Shown: in pieces, positions 1 to 9,101 of the stretch | Layout of the letters: each line of letters begins with the position of its first letter | Numbering within the stretch: position 1 is the first letter of the stretch | From: Chloroflexota bacterium | GTDB taxonomy: Bacteria; Chloroflexota; UBA6077; JACCZL01 | Length of the DNA: 64,000 nucleotides | Assembly: GCA_020850535.1 (NCBI GenBank) | Contig: JADZEM010000123.1 | Coordinates: 62,001 to 126,000 of the forward strand | Direction: 5' to 3' | Notes under the pieces: generated by a model | Seen by the model: only the letters and a program-made list of their open reading frames with translations | Databases searched by the model: none | Told to the model about the DNA's origin: nothing | Program-made: the position numbers and the translations under genes

Positions 1-1
1 C

Positions 2-724
2 GGCAATGGCCGTGTCTCCGAGCTGATGTTCCGCTTCAACGAGCTGGCTGACCAGCACCGGTTCGTCGTGGCCTACCCGGACGCGCTGGGCAACCCACCC
101 ACCTGGAACGAGGGGTTCGTCGGACTGCCCGGCGGCCCCTACCGGCCGGACGACATCGGCTTCATCCGCGCGCTGGTCGACCGCGAGGGGCGTGCTCGCT
201 TCCTGGACGCCCGCCGCCTGTTCGTCTGCGGCCACTCCAGCGGCGCGCTGATGACCTACCGGCTCGCGGCCGAAGCCGCCGACCTCTTCGCCGCGGCCGG
301 GGCCGTCGCCGGCTCGGCCGGGTACACCAGGCCGAGCGGCCAGACCCAGACCGTTCAGCAGCCCAGCCGCCCGATCTCGATCGTCCACGTGCACGGCACG
401 GCTGATCCGCTGGTCCCCTACAACGGCGGGGATGGCAACGCCAATCGGAATGGCGACTTCATCTCCGTTGCCGACACCATCAGTTTCTGGGTCAAAGCGA
501 ACCGCTGCACGCCGACGCCCACCACCGAGACGACTGGCCCCGTCCGCCGTGACACCTACGGCGGCGGCGCAGACGGCGCCGAAGTCACCCTCTGGACGCT
601 TGACGGCGGCGGCCACGAGTGGCCTCGTACCACGGCTGCCGTGCGCCGGAACATCCCGACCAGCAGCATGTCGGCCAGCGAGGAGATCTGGGCATTCTTC
701 GCGGCGCACGGCCGGACGGCCTGA
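2..724 (+). CDS. PHB depolymerase/LpqC-type esterase, 5' partial
   Basis: The gene enters from the left edge: the frame is open from base 2 and the first in-frame ATG (26) lies inside the domain. The protein is a secreted-type alpha/beta hydrolase of the polyhydroxybutyrate depolymerase/feruloyl esterase (LpqC) family, which cleaves ester bonds in polymers or plant-derived esters. The nucleophile elbow is visible as GHSSGALMTYRLA, followed by a conserved HVHGTADPLVPYNGG segment carrying the acid residue. The catalytic His is probably in the GGGHEWPR motif near the C-terminus. The signal peptide would lie upstream and cannot be seen. It converges on the sensor kinase gene, with a 42-bp gap. 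Confidence 0.8.
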   Translation, partial: GNGRVSELMFRFNELADQHRFVVAYPDALGNPPTWNEGFVGLPGGPYRPDDIGFIRALVDREGRARFLDARRLFVCGHSSGALMTYRLAAEAADLFAAAGAVAGSAGYTRPSGQTQTVQQPSRPISIVHVHGTADPLVPYNGGDGNANRNGDFISVADTISFWVKANRCTPTPTTETTGPVRRDTYGGGADGAEVTLWTLDGGGHEWPRTTAAVRRNIPTSSMSASEEIWAFFAAHGRTA

Positions 725-766
725 CGGTGACATCGCCGCGAGGGGCCTCGTGTGCCCCCCAGGCGG

Positions 767-2092
767 TCAAGAGACCGGCGCGAGCGGCTTCGTCGGGCGG
801 GGCTCGGGCGTGTCCTGGCCCGATGTTGGGGCGGCCTCGTCGGGCGCCGGCCCGGCCTGGTGGCTGCCTGACGCTGGCGGGCCATCGCTCAGGGGCAGCA
901 CAAACGCAAACGTCGCGCCCTGCCCCTCGCCCTCCGATTCTGCCATCATCCGGCCGCCCATCATCTCCACCAGCGCCCGTGCGATCGTCAGCCCAACCCC
1001 GGCCCCGCCCATCGCCCGCGAGCGGGACTTGTCCACCCGGTAGAACCGCTCGAAGACGCGCGGCAGATGCTCCGGGGCGATGCCGATCCCGCTGTCCGTC
1101 ACCGTGAAACGCACGGCATCCGGCTCGGCCGCGACGCGCACCACGATCTGCCTCGGCGGCGGCGTGTAGCGCAGCGCGTTGGTGAGCAGGTTCGTCAGCA
1201 CCTGGATCGCCCGCTCGCGGTCCGCCGAGACGAGCGGCAGAGACGGTGGCGTCTCGACGGTGACGGTCAGGCCCAGGGCGGCGGCGTCGCCTTCGACGCG
1301 CTCGACGGCCGGCCGCACGATCTCGGCGGGGGCCGTGGGCCGCACGACGACTGGCAACTGATGCGCCTCAGCTCGTGACAGCTCGTGCAGGTCTTCGACC
1401 AGCCGCCGCAACCGGCCAGCCTCGTCGTGCAGCTTCGCCCAGACCCGGTCAGACGGCGCGATCACGCCGTCGAGCAGCCCTTCGAGATACCCTTCGAGCG
1501 TGGCAATCGGCGTCCGCATCTCGTGAGCCACATCCCCGATCAGCTCCTGCCGCCGCCGCTCAGCATCCTCGACCGCCGTCGCCATCGCGTTGAAGCTGGC
1601 GGCAAGCTGGCGGGTCTCGGTCGCGCCCTCCACGGGGACGCGCTCGTCATAGTGCCCGTCCGCCAGTCGATGGCTCGCGCCGGCCAGCCGGTGAATCGGG
1701 CGGGCGATCCCGCGCGAGACGAAGACGCTGACGACAACCGCCGTGGCGAGCGCCGCACTGCCGGCCACCAGCAGCGAGTCGGCAATCGAGGCGAGGTAGC
1801 TCTCGGTGACGCGCCGCTCCAGCTCGGCAGACATCACGCCGAGCGGCCCCATGCCGGGCGGCTGCTGCGGCCGAGCGAGCTGGCCGCCGGCCCCCGACCC
1901 GGAGCCGGCCCCGGCGTTCGGCCCGAGCGCCGGGCCGCGCCGCGCGTTGGCGATCATGTTGCGCTCGAAGATGCGGGGCGCGGCCACCGTCGCCGCCAGG
2001 TAGAGCGTCGTCAGGCCAACGGCGATCACCAGCAGGTGCGCCAGGAGCAGGCGCGCATGCAGGCCGCGAAACGCCCGTCGCAGCGCGTTCAC
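767..2092 (-). CDS. Two-component sensor histidine kinase (HAMP, HisKA, HATPase)
   Basis: Membrane histidine kinase of 441 residues. Transmembrane helices lie at about residues 13-35 and 107-127, flanking a short extracytoplasmic loop rich in Gly, Ala and Pro. A HAMP linker follows (about 128-182), then the HisKA H-box DVAHEMRTP with phospho-acceptor His190. The HATPase domain has the N box (NLLTNALRY), the G1 box DSGIGI and the G2-like GGAGVGL. The C-terminal 40 residues are a Pro-rich tail. Its start codon overlaps the stop of the upstream response regulator by 4 bp (ATGA), so the pair is translationally coupled. The short, low-complexity sensor loop gives no clue to the signal. Confidence 0.93.
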   Translation of the reverse strand: MNALRRAFRGLHARLLLAHLLVIAVGLTTLYLAATVAAPRIFERNMIANARRGPALGPNAGAGSGSGAGGQLARPQQPPGMGPLGVMSAELERRVTESYLASIADSLLVAGSAALATAVVVSVFVSRGIARPIHRLAGASHRLADGHYDERVPVEGATETRQLAASFNAMATAVEDAERRRQELIGDVAHEMRTPIATLEGYLEGLLDGVIAPSDRVWAKLHDEAGRLRRLVEDLHELSRAEAHQLPVVVRPTAPAEIVRPAVERVEGDAAALGLTVTVETPPSLPLVSADRERAIQVLTNLLTNALRYTPPPRQIVVRVAAEPDAVRFTVTDSGIGIAPEHLPRVFERFYRVDKSRSRAMGGAGVGLTIARALVEMMGGRMMAESEGEGQGATFAFVLPLSDGPPASGSHQAGPAPDEAAPTSGQDTPEPRPTKPLAPVS

Positions 2093-2802
2093 GGCGCGCC
2101 CTCCGCCAGCCGATACCCGACGCCTCGGACCGTCTGGACCCAGCGGGGGCGCTGCGGATCGTCCTCCAGCTTGCGGCGCAGGTTCCCGACGTGGACATCT
2201 ACGACATGATCGTCGTAGAACGCGCTGCCCCAGACCCGGTCCAACAGCTGCCCCCGCGTAAAGACGTGGCCCGGGTGCGCCGCGAGGATGGTGAGGATCG
2301 CCAGCTCGCGGGCCGTCAGCGTGACCGGCTCGCCGCGCTTGCAGACCAGATGGCGGGCCGGATCGATGGTCAGCTCGCCGAACTGGAACGGCTCGGGGGG
2401 CGGCGGCTCGGCGGCAGCGCCCGTGCGGGGCCGTCGGAGCATCGCCTGGACGCGCGCCACCAGCTCACGCGGGCTGAACGGCTTGGTCAGGTAGTCGTCC
2501 GCGCCGACAGACAGCCCGACAACCTTGTCCACTTCCTCGGCGCGGGCCGTCAGCATCACGATGTACGCGTCCGAGAACTGGCGGATGCGCCGGCAGACCT
2601 CCAGGCCGTCGAGGCCCGGCAGCATCAGGTCCAGCACCACCAGGTCTGGCTGAGCTTCGCGCGCGAGCGACAGGGCGGCCACGCCGTCGCTGGCCGTGTA
2701 GACCTCGTAGCCCTCCCGTTCGAGGTAGCCTTGCACCAGCTCGACCAGGTTCGCCTCGTCGTCGACGACCAGGATGCGCGTTGCGTCCGCTCGGCCTGCC
2801 AT
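2089..2802 (-). CDS. OmpR/PhoB-family response regulator
   Basis: DNA-binding response regulator of 237 residues. The receiver domain (about 8-125) carries the acidic pair in VVDDE, phospho-acceptor Asp58 in VVLDLMLP and the Lys of the LTKPF loop. The C-terminal winged helix (about 140-232) has the typical VTLTARELAIL and VHVGNLRRKLEDDP elements and ends in WVQTVRGVGYRL. The start is supported by a GGAGG just upstream of the ATG. It is the first gene of a two-gene operon with the kinase that overlaps its stop codon. The regulon is not apparent from the neighbours. Confidence 0.94.
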   Translation of the reverse strand: MAGRADATRILVVDDEANLVELVQGYLEREGYEVYTASDGVAALSLAREAQPDLVVLDLMLPGLDGLEVCRRIRQFSDAYIVMLTARAEEVDKVVGLSVGADDYLTKPFSPRELVARVQAMLRRPRTGAAAEPPPPEPFQFGELTIDPARHLVCKRGEPVTLTARELAILTILAAHPGHVFTRGQLLDRVWGSAFYDDHVVDVHVGNLRRKLEDDPQRPRWVQTVRGVGYRLAEGAP

Positions 2803-2908
2803 GCCTCCAGTATACGGTGGGGCGGCGGGTCAGTCGGGCAGCTCGGCGTCCGGGTGCATCGGTCGTTACGACCGTCAGCGTCTCCACTTCAAGCACGTTG
2901 CTACCCGG

Positions 2909-3088
2909 ATGATCGTCATCGGGATGGCAGCATTCTCGCTGGCGCTGGTGCTGGCATCGCAGCTGGTGGCCAATGAGATCGTTGGGTTCACGCCGTCACT
3001 GGTGGTCGCCGGGGTGATCGCTGGAATGATTGGCGCGGTCTGGTGGATCATCCCCGTGACCATGAAGGGACGGCGTGCCGCGCGGTAG
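2909..3088 (+). CDS. Small two-helix membrane protein
   Basis: Predicted 59-residue protein with two hydrophobic helices (about 2-19 and 27-47) joined by a short polar turn and ending in a basic KGRRAAR tail. I recognise no family. The frame is open further upstream to 2774, but that part reads as non-protein-like sequence, so the ATG at the first hydrophobic segment is preferred. There is no strong ribosome binding site. It diverges from the response regulator gene. It could be spurious. Confidence 0.4.
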   Translation: MIVIGMAAFSLALVLASQLVANEIVGFTPSLVVAGVIAGMIGAVWWIIPVTMKGRRAAR

Positions 3089-3224
3089 TACCGTGCATGC
3101 ACGCCGGTGACAGGCGCTCGACTACGACTTCCCGCGACGAGAATCCTTGGCCGCCCGAGCAGTCGCCATGCTAGAACGGTCATGACGGACGTTGCCACCG
3201 GCGTGGCAGCGAGATAGGGAGATC

Positions 3225-3575
3225 ATGGGACGATTCCGAGTGCGGCGGCTCCTGCTGGCGGGTGCGATGGCGTTCAGCGTGGCCGTTGGCGTTGCCGCCG
3301 TGGCCGAGTTTGACGAGATGGGGACGGCGTTCGCCCAGGTGGTGAACCCGAACGGCGAGACCGAGCTGGATGGGGTCGTCGAGGCGATGCCGGCGACGGG
3401 CCTCATCGGGACGTGGCAGGTGAGCGGTCGGACCGTGGTGGTGACGGACGCCACCGAGATCGATCAGGAAGAGGGACCGCTGGCGGTCGGTGCGCTGGTC
3501 GAGGTGGAGGGCAAGGAGCAGCCAGACGGCTCGATCCTGGCGCGCGATCTCGAAGTCGAGGACGAAGACGACTAG
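3225..3575 (+). CDS. Secreted DUF5666-like domain protein
   Basis: Small exported protein of 116 residues. A basic N-terminus (MGRFRVRRLLLAG) leads into a signal peptide with cleavage expected after the Ala-rich stretch near residue 38. The rest is one beta-rich domain with the pattern 'G.V..MP..G..GTW.V.GRTVVVTDAT.ID...G...VGA.VEVEG...PDGSILA..LEVED'. This matches DUF5666, an OB-like module found in many secreted actinobacterial and Chloroflexota proteins. The ATG at 3225 is chosen because it follows an AGGGA and starts the signal peptide. The C-terminus is acidic. The molecular role is unknown. Confidence 0.75.
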   Translation: MGRFRVRRLLLAGAMAFSVAVGVAAVAEFDEMGTAFAQVVNPNGETELDGVVEAMPATGLIGTWQVSGRTVVVTDATEIDQEEGPLAVGALVEVEGKEQPDGSILARDLEVEDEDD

Positions 3576-3662
3576 CCGGCCGACTCGCGCCACCGGGCCG
3601 CAAGCTCCATTGCGCGAGCGCTCCGGCCAGTCCGGCCGACAGGCACGAGGTCTGGCCGCTGA

Positions 3663-5402
3663 CTAGCTGGTCGGGGGCTCCAGGCAGGGCGTGAACTCCT
3701 GGCGGATGTACTGATGGTTGGTGGCGGATCCGCCGCTCAGGACCAGCTCGACGTCGATCCGCTCGGCGATGCTCGGAATGGTGACGCTGCCGGAGAAGAA
3801 GCCTGCGCCGGTGGCGTCGGTGCGGAGCGTCCCCACGTGATGGTGGTCGCCAGCCGATCCGCCGCCGGCATCGACGTAGACATCGTAGGTCGTGTCCGCT
3901 GGCGCTCCCGTCAGCGAGGCTTCGACGCGCACCGCGACGCCGCCTGACACGCTCTGGGTGTAGGCGGCAGCGGCGCCACTGCCGATGGACGCCAGCTCGC
4001 GCGCCAACGGCCCGCTGCAAGATGGCAGGGCCGTGCTGGTCGGCGTGCTGGTGATGGTGGGCGCGGCTGTACTGGTGGCCGTGGCCGTTGCCGTGCTGGT
4101 CGCGGTGGCCGTTCGGGTGGCGGTGGCTGTGCTGGTGGCAGTGGCCGTGCTGGTGGCCGATGGCACGGGCGTCAGGGTACTGGTCGGTGTTGGAGAGCCT
4201 GTCGCCGTGGCCGTCGGCGTCCGCGTGCTGGTCGGCAGCGGCGCGGTTGGCGTACGGGTTGCCGTACTGGTCGGCGTCCGGGTGCTGGTCGGCGGCACAG
4301 CGATCGCAGTGCTGGTTGCCGTCGCGGTCGGCGTCGGGACGGTCGTCCCGATCACCCCGACCGTCCCCGTGGGCGTCGGGACGCCGCTCCGGACCACCTC
4401 CACGCCCGTGCCCGCGCCGTACGATCCGGTCAGCGGCTGGCTGACGATGATCGAGCCGAAGCCGACGACGATGCCGGTCTCCGAGGCGGGCGGCGTGCCG
4501 ATCTGGATCAGGTCGCCAATGGCGAAGCCAGCCGTGGACGCGACGTCCAGGCGGACGGTGCCGCTGGGCGCGGCGGCGATCAGGAACGTCCTGCCAGCCT
4601 GCGGTTGTTGTGGGGTGTCGCGCTCCTGCTGCTCGCGCTCCTGGTTCTGGGAGCCGTGCTGCGGCGCGGTGTACGAGCCGGTTCCGATGCCCGGGTTGTC
4701 GGTGCCCGTCGGGTTACCGCTGGTGGTCGCCTCGGTCACGGCGTTGTACAGCGAGCCGGCCGCGTCAAACCTGCTGTCGACGATGTCGCCGCGCGAGGTG
4801 CTGGTCCGCTTCTCGCCGCGCCGTAGCTGCATCCCGGCGCGCGGAAAATCGACGATCCCTTCGCCAACAGCCAGCGTCACGTCCCCGGATGGATCGACAT
4901 GGTGGCCGAAGACGGTCCCACGCACCACCGCCACCGAGCCGCCGGCCTCGATGCGGTACGAGGAGCCGGGTGACGAGAGGGTGACCACGCGATGGACGGT
5001 GGTGCCGACGACGCTTTCGATGGTGATAGTGGTGACCTGCCCCTGACGGGCCAGGTCACGCAGGACGATGGTCGTGTCCGCGCCAAGCTCCAGCTCGGAC
5101 CCCTCGAAGAAGGTGACGAGCGCGGCGGCGCGCCCAACCGTGGCGATCTGGTCGCCCTCGGCGAGCGCGAGTCCGCTGCCGGCCGGCGAGACGGGCGTCC
5201 CATCCGCCCGCAGCACGCCGACCGAGCCGCGCAGGACCGTCAAGGTCGCCCCGGCTGCGATCTGCGCGCGGGCCAGCCCGGCCGCCGTCTGGGCCGTGCC
5301 AAGGAGGCCCGCAGCCGCAACGGCAAGCAGGATCAACAGCCTGACCCCGATCAGACCGGCGCGCCCCGAGGCCCGAAGCCCCCGCTTCAAGCTGCCCCCC
5401 AC
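3663..5402 (-). CDS. Secreted FecR-domain protein with Thr/Pro-rich stalk
   Basis: Exported protein of 579 residues starting at a GTG. A hydrophobic signal or anchor helix (about 20-38) precedes a FecR-type domain (about 45-190) with the typical 'L.GSV.V' start, LAEGDQIAT and 'V.VVRGTVF.H.V' strands. A middle beta segment is followed by a long stalk (about 345-465) of degenerate TPTATAT/STAT repeats, then a C-terminal beta domain beginning with a CSGPLAR motif. There is no FecI sigma factor or TonB receptor nearby, so this looks like an extracellular structural or adhesive protein that reuses the fold rather than an iron-signalling regulator. The stalk DNA is repetitive and keeps the opposite strand open. 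Confidence 0.75.
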   Translation of the reverse strand: MGGSLKRGLRASGRAGLIGVRLLILLAVAAAGLLGTAQTAAGLARAQIAAGATLTVLRGSVGVLRADGTPVSPAGSGLALAEGDQIATVGRAAALVTFFEGSELELGADTTIVLRDLARQGQVTTITIESVVGTTVHRVVTLSSPGSSYRIEAGGSVAVVRGTVFGHHVDPSGDVTLAVGEGIVDFPRAGMQLRRGEKRTSTSRGDIVDSRFDAAGSLYNAVTEATTSGNPTGTDNPGIGTGSYTAPQHGSQNQEREQQERDTPQQPQAGRTFLIAAAPSGTVRLDVASTAGFAIGDLIQIGTPPASETGIVVGFGSIIVSQPLTGSYGAGTGVEVVRSGVPTPTGTVGVIGTTVPTPTATATSTAIAVPPTSTRTPTSTATRTPTAPLPTSTRTPTATATGSPTPTSTLTPVPSATSTATATSTATATRTATATSTATATATSTAAPTITSTPTSTALPSCSGPLARELASIGSGAAAAYTQSVSGGVAVRVEASLTGAPADTTYDVYVDAGGGSAGDHHHVGTLRTDATGAGFFSGSVTIPSIAERIDVELVLSGGSATNHQYIRQEFTPCLEPPTS

Positions 5403-5763
5403 TCTTCGACGCCGCCCCCGAAGGGCGTGCCGCGCTACTCACAACTCCGTCGTGTGCCGTCCATCAAGAACGGACGAGCCAACACAACGGCCAGCGCGAC
5501 CAGCCCCCGAAGAGCGTCCACGCACAGCTGCTTCCCGCACTGTACTCGATTGTGCGCCCCGGCGCGAGGCCGCTGCGCCCCCTTCGGTTGCGATTCGGTG
5601 GAGATCGCCGTCAACCCGGGCCCACCGGGGGCGACTGGCCCACCGTGGGGTGATGCCCGCGCCATCGTAGCATCCTGACGGAAGCATGACGATACCCCGT
5701 CTTCGGTACTGTGGTACAGGGGTCGGCGGGCCGATCGGGGCGGCCGGCGCCGACAGATCGCCC

Positions 5764-5800
5764 GAGAGAAAAGGCCGAGCCCGTGGGATCAGGCCCGGCC
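5764..5800 (-). terminator. Intrinsic terminator candidate (minus strand)
   Basis: Bases 5773-5781 pair with 5792-5800 (nine positions, one A-C mismatch) around a 10-nt loop. Read on the minus strand, the hairpin is followed by TTTTCTCTC (5764-5772). It lies about 490 bp beyond the feoC stop, so it could end either feoABC readthrough or a separate transcript from this gene-free stretch. Confidence 0.5.
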
Positions 5801-6154
5801 GGCGCCGAGGAGGGGGGCATCCCACCGGTCGGCGCTGCCAGCGTACACGGTGTCGGGAGCCACACCAAGTGACACGTTGGTCCCGACCGCCAGAGCACGC
5901 CCTGCCCTGCCAGAGCGCCCGCGTGAGAGCTGGCGCTCGTCCCGTCCGCGGCCCTTCGGACGGAACGGCACAATGGGAGAGAAGCGGAAAGGCGGCATCG
6001 TCGCCGCCCGCACTCCCGGCGCTGTCAGCAAGGCCACCAGCTGCCTTGGGGGGACTACCCCACGCCAGACTTACCCGCCGATTCTATTATCGACGATATT
6101 CACCCGGCGTACATCTCCTGGCTGGTAGAGGTTTGGTTACCGCAACGCCTGATC

Positions 6155-6201
6155 GAGAGATATATAATTCGTGTTAGAAAATGGGAACAACCGCCAAAAG
6201 G
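6155..6201 (-). promoter_or_regulatory. Possible sigma-70-like promoter, minus strand
   Basis: Within an AT-rich island unlike its surroundings, the minus strand reads TTGTTC, then about 18 nt, then TATATA. These resemble -35 and -10 elements pointing into the hairpin-rich, gene-free region. The element choice is by eye and the -35 match is partial. Confidence 0.25.
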
Positions 6202-6289
6202 TGACCGCTGGAACGGTTCGTGCTACACAATACGGTCAGGAAGCAGTGGTCACCAGCCGCCGCATCCGCCCTCGCAGCCCGCGTACGTG

Positions 6290-6583
6290 TCAGGTGCGCG
6301 GGCTTTTCTCTGCCTGGTTTCTGGTGGACGACGCTGACAGCGCCGTCCGGCCGTGCGCCGTCAGCGTCCACAGGCGGGCCTGGGCCGGCGTGCAGGCTGC
6401 TGCGATGGGGCAGCTTTCGCAGGGCGAGGCGCACGGCATGGCGAGGGGCGCGAGGTACCCGCGACGCTGGAGATCGTCCAGCATCGGGCCGAGCAGCCGT
6501 ATGCTGACCCCCAGCGAGCGGGCAAGCTCGTCCGGGCGGGTCACCCGCCCGTCGGCCAGCGACTGGAGCACCTGTCGGAGCAT
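6290..6583 (-). CDS. feoC: FeoC-like winged-helix protein of ferrous iron uptake
   Basis: Small 97-residue protein whose first 50 residues form a winged-helix ('LRQVLQSLADGRVTRPDELA' then 'LGVSIRLLGPMLDDLQRRGYL'). A Cys cluster C-x3-C-x2-C-x5-C (PCASPCESCPIAAAC) follows, as in the Fe-S binding FeoC wing. It lies 3 bp downstream of feoB in the same operon. Family knowledge suggests it controls feo transcription or FeoB stability in response to iron or oxygen. The C-terminal tail beyond residue 80 is unconserved in appearance. Confidence 0.8.
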   Translation of the reverse strand: MLRQVLQSLADGRVTRPDELARSLGVSIRLLGPMLDDLQRRGYLAPLAMPCASPCESCPIAAACTPAQARLWTLTAHGRTALSASSTRNQAEKSPRT

Positions 6584-6586
6584 GAC

Positions 6587-8656
6587 TCAGCCTCCCAGCC
6601 CGAACAGCGACAGCCCCTGATAGAGCAGCAGCCCTGCCAGCAGCGAGATCGACAGCGAGAGGCCGAGACTGAAGAGGGTCCAGCGCACGCTCTGACTCTC
6701 GCGGTAGATCATCGTGACGGTCGCCATGCAGGGGATGAACAGCATCTGCATCGCCAGGTAAGCCACCGCCCCGGCGACGGACACCTGCTCGGCCATCTGC
6801 TCGGCCAGGCCGACGCCTTCCTCACCGGCGCCGTAGAGCACGCCCAGCACGGCGATGGCGTTCTCCTTGGCCGGGAAGCTCGCCAGCAGCGCCACGATCA
6901 TCCGCCAGTCCATCCCCATGAGCTGGCCGAACGGCTCGACGGCCTGCCCGAACATCCCGAGCACGCTCTCTTCGACCTCTGACCCTGGGAAGCTGCTGAG
7001 CGCCCAGACGGCGATGGACAGGACGACAATCGGGCCGGCGGCCTTGCCCAGGAACTCGCGGACGTTGTTCCAGACGAACAGCCCGATGGTGCGCGCGTTG
7101 GGCAGGTGATAGAGCGGCAACTCCATGATCAGGGCCAGTTGCTCACCACGGAACAACAGCCGGTGCAGCACCACGCCCAGGACGCTGAGCACGACCAGGT
7201 TCAGCGCCACCAATCCGGCGGCCACCAGCGGCGCGGCGTCGGAGAAGAAGGCCGGGACCAGGAACGCGAGGACGGCGAACCGCGCCGCGCACGGCACGAA
7301 CGGCGCGAGCACAATCGTCAGCAGGCGGCTCGACCGGCTCTCGAGCACCCGTGTGCCCATGATGGCCGGCACGTTGCAGCCGAACCCGAGCACCAGCGGC
7401 AGGACGCTCTTCCCGTGGAGGCCCATCGCGTGCATGCACCGGTCCATCACGTAGGCCACCCGCGCCAGGTAGCCGGTGTCCTCAAGCACGCCAAGCGCCG
7501 CGAAGAAGACCACCAGGACCGGCAGGAACGTCAGGACCGTTCCAGCCCCCCCGAGCACGCCATCGATGAGGAAGCTGGCAAGCCAGGCCGGCTGCAAGCC
7601 CATGTCGTCACGGATCCACCCGCTGAGCCCATCGACCACGGTCACTTCGAGCCACTCCTGGAGCGGCGCGGCCAGCGTGAACGTCAGCCAGTACACCAGG
7701 CTGAGCATGCCCAGCAGCATTGCGAGGCCGAGGAATGGATGGGTTGCCACGCGGTCCACCCGCTCGGTCAGCGAGGCGGCGGCAGTCGCGGGCTGGACCG
7801 TCGCGGCGCGGGCCACCTCCTCGATCCAGGCGTAACGCGCACCGGCGATGTCGAGCATCGCGCCGGGGTGCTGCCCGAGCCGCGTCTGAATATCGTCCCA
7901 GGCGGCGGTGGTAAGCCAGCCGGGCGCTCGATCCGTCAGGTCACGGTCGCCTTCGAGCAGCTTCAGCGCGACCCATCCTGTCGAGTACGGCGCGGGCACC
8001 GAGCCGTTCAGCGAGGTCTCAATCGCCTGCACGGCTTCTGCATGCGGGAGGGTCAGCAGGGGCCGTCGGGGGGCAACGGTCGCGCGGCCATCGACGACCT
8101 GTGCGACCGTCTCCACCAGGCGTTCGATGCCGTCGCCGCGCGTCGCGATCATCGGCACCACGGGCAGGCCCAGCTCGGCCTCCAGCCGGCTGGCGTCGAT
8201 CTGGAGCCCATGGTTCGCGGCGACGTCCAGCATGTTGAGCGCCAGCACGACCGGTGACGGCAGCGCCAGCAGCTCGGCCAGGAGGTAGAGGTTGCGCTCC
8301 AGCGCTGTCGCATCAGTGACGAGGACAATCGCGTCGGGACGCGCTTCCAGAATGTAGTCCCGTGCGACCAGCTCCTCGGCTGAGCTTGCGCTCAAGCTAT
8401 AGGTACCCGGCAGATCCACCAGCTCGAGCACGAGGCCGTTGCGCTCCAGCGTGCCGGTTCGCCGCTCGATGGTCTTGCCGGGCCAGTTGCCGACGTGCTG
8501 GCGCAGGCCGGTCAGCGCGTTGAAGACGGTGGACTTGCCGACGTTCGGCTGGCCGGCGATGGCGACCGAGATCGTGCTGGACCGCCGATTGAGCAGCCCG
8601 AGACCGCCCGACCGGCTGGGCGCACGAATGTCACCGTGCTGGCTATGGCATCCCAT
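6587..8656 (-). CDS. feoB: Ferrous iron transporter FeoB
   Basis: GTP-gated ferrous iron permease. With the chosen ATG at 8656 the protein has 689 residues; the frame is open to 8707, but that part overlaps feoA and looks uncoded. The G domain shows G1 GQPNVGKST (about 35-43), G3 DLPGTYSL and G4 NMLD. A helical regulatory domain precedes a membrane domain of about eight helices that carries two Gate motifs, visible around [17 protein letters not shown] and [16 protein letters not shown]. It is the middle gene of feoABC, with its start overlapping the feoA stop by about 14 bp. Confidence 0.95.
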   Translation of the reverse strand: MGCHSQHGDIRAPSRSGGLGLLNRRSSTISVAIAGQPNVGKSTVFNALTGLRQHVGNWPGKTIERRTGTLERNGLVLELVDLPGTYSLSASSAEELVARDYILEARPDAIVLVTDATALERNLYLLAELLALPSPVVLALNMLDVAANHGLQIDASRLEAELGLPVVPMIATRGDGIERLVETVAQVVDGRATVAPRRPLLTLPHAEAVQAIETSLNGSVPAPYSTGWVALKLLEGDRDLTDRAPGWLTTAAWDDIQTRLGQHPGAMLDIAGARYAWIEEVARAATVQPATAAASLTERVDRVATHPFLGLAMLLGMLSLVYWLTFTLAAPLQEWLEVTVVDGLSGWIRDDMGLQPAWLASFLIDGVLGGAGTVLTFLPVLVVFFAALGVLEDTGYLARVAYVMDRCMHAMGLHGKSVLPLVLGFGCNVPAIMGTRVLESRSSRLLTIVLAPFVPCAARFAVLAFLVPAFFSDAAPLVAAGLVALNLVVLSVLGVVLHRLLFRGEQLALIMELPLYHLPNARTIGLFVWNNVREFLGKAAGPIVVLSIAVWALSSFPGSEVEESVLGMFGQAVEPFGQLMGMDWRMIVALLASFPAKENAIAVLGVLYGAGEEGVGLAEQMAEQVSVAGAVAYLAMQMLFIPCMATVTMIYRESQSVRWTLFSLGLSLSISLLAGLLLYQGLSLFGLGG

Positions 8657-8897
8657 GGCACGCCCCCTCCAGAAGAATCCCAGCGGCGACTTCCCGTGCC
8701 AGGGCAACCCGCGTGTTGCGAACGAGCACGATCATCGGGCCGTGGCTCGCGTTCCGAAGCATCTGCACCTCCGTCCCGATCGAGAAGCCGAGCGCGGAGA
8801 GCCGCGACAACGCGCCATGCTCGCCGGTGATCCCGCTGACGACGCCTCGTTCGCCGACGACAAGCTGGGTGAGGAAGTCCTGGGCTGGTCCACTCAT
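8643..8897 (-). CDS. feoA: Ferrous iron transport protein FeoA
   Basis: SH3-like cytosolic partner of FeoB, 84 residues. Typical FeoA features are '[20 protein letters not shown]', the conserved [14 protein letters not shown] turn and the final strands '[19 protein letters not shown]'. An AGGAGG-type site precedes the ATG. It is the first gene of feoABC, so the promoter should lie in the 200-bp gap shared with the divergent HMA-protein gene. Confidence 0.92.
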   Translation of the reverse strand: MSGPAQDFLTQLVVGERGVVSGITGEHGALSRLSALGFSIGTEVQMLRNASHGPMIVLVRNTRVALAREVAAGILLEGACHGMP

Positions 8898-8966
8898 AGG
8901 GGGCCTCCTGTCGAGCCGAGCGGCTCGATGCTCGAATGCGGAGTGAGGAATGGGTTACACTGTGTC

Positions 8967-8980
8967 TTAGCTCTTACTAA
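8967..8980. promoter_or_regulatory. Candidate iron-regulator operator (TTAG-N6-CTAA)
   Basis: A short inverted repeat, TTAGCTCTTACTAA, sits 70 bp upstream of feoA in the divergent promoter region. Its TTAG/CTAA half-sites are like those of DtxR/IdeR-family operators, but the spacing is shorter than the 19-bp IdeR consensus. It is a candidate only. Confidence 0.25.
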
Positions 8981-9101
8981 TCTGCTGTGGCGCGATGTGG
9001 TTCGGTCCTGTGTGGGGTGGGGTTAGGGAGCGGACGCCTACGCCGCGACGACGAAAGCGACGATCGGGTGGGTCGGACACCGGCCCCCAAAACGGAGGCT
9101 G

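Larger units (their letters stand above)
5403..6289. other. Gene-free stretch with stacked hairpins; possible structured RNA
   Basis: No convincing coding sequence was found here on either strand. Between 5773 and 6048 there are several perfect 6-7-bp stems: 6029-6034/6043-6048, 5991-5996/6003-6008, 5942-5948/5957-5963, 5913-5919/5932-5938 and 5852-5858/5881-5887. A terminator-like hairpin for the minus strand follows at 5773-5800. An AT-rich patch at about 6158-6170 could be a promoter for a minus-strand transcript of roughly 390 nt. I looked for tmRNA, RNase P RNA, SRP RNA and TPP or cobalamin riboswitch landmarks and saw none. The RNA is inferred. Confidence 0.35.

Noticed and set aside
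3985-5046. Plus-strand open frame rich in Val-Ala repeats opposite the FecR-type gene
   Set aside because: It is the antisense reading of the Thr/Pro stalk codons (GTGGCC repeats) and has no start site or family.
5403-6289. tmRNA, RNase P RNA, SRP RNA or a known riboswitch
   Set aside because: The length suits tmRNA or RNase P RNA, but none of their conserved sequence landmarks is visible on either strand.
6174-6434. Minus-strand open frame overlapping feoC
   Set aside because: It overlaps the feoC gene out of frame and lacks any domain.
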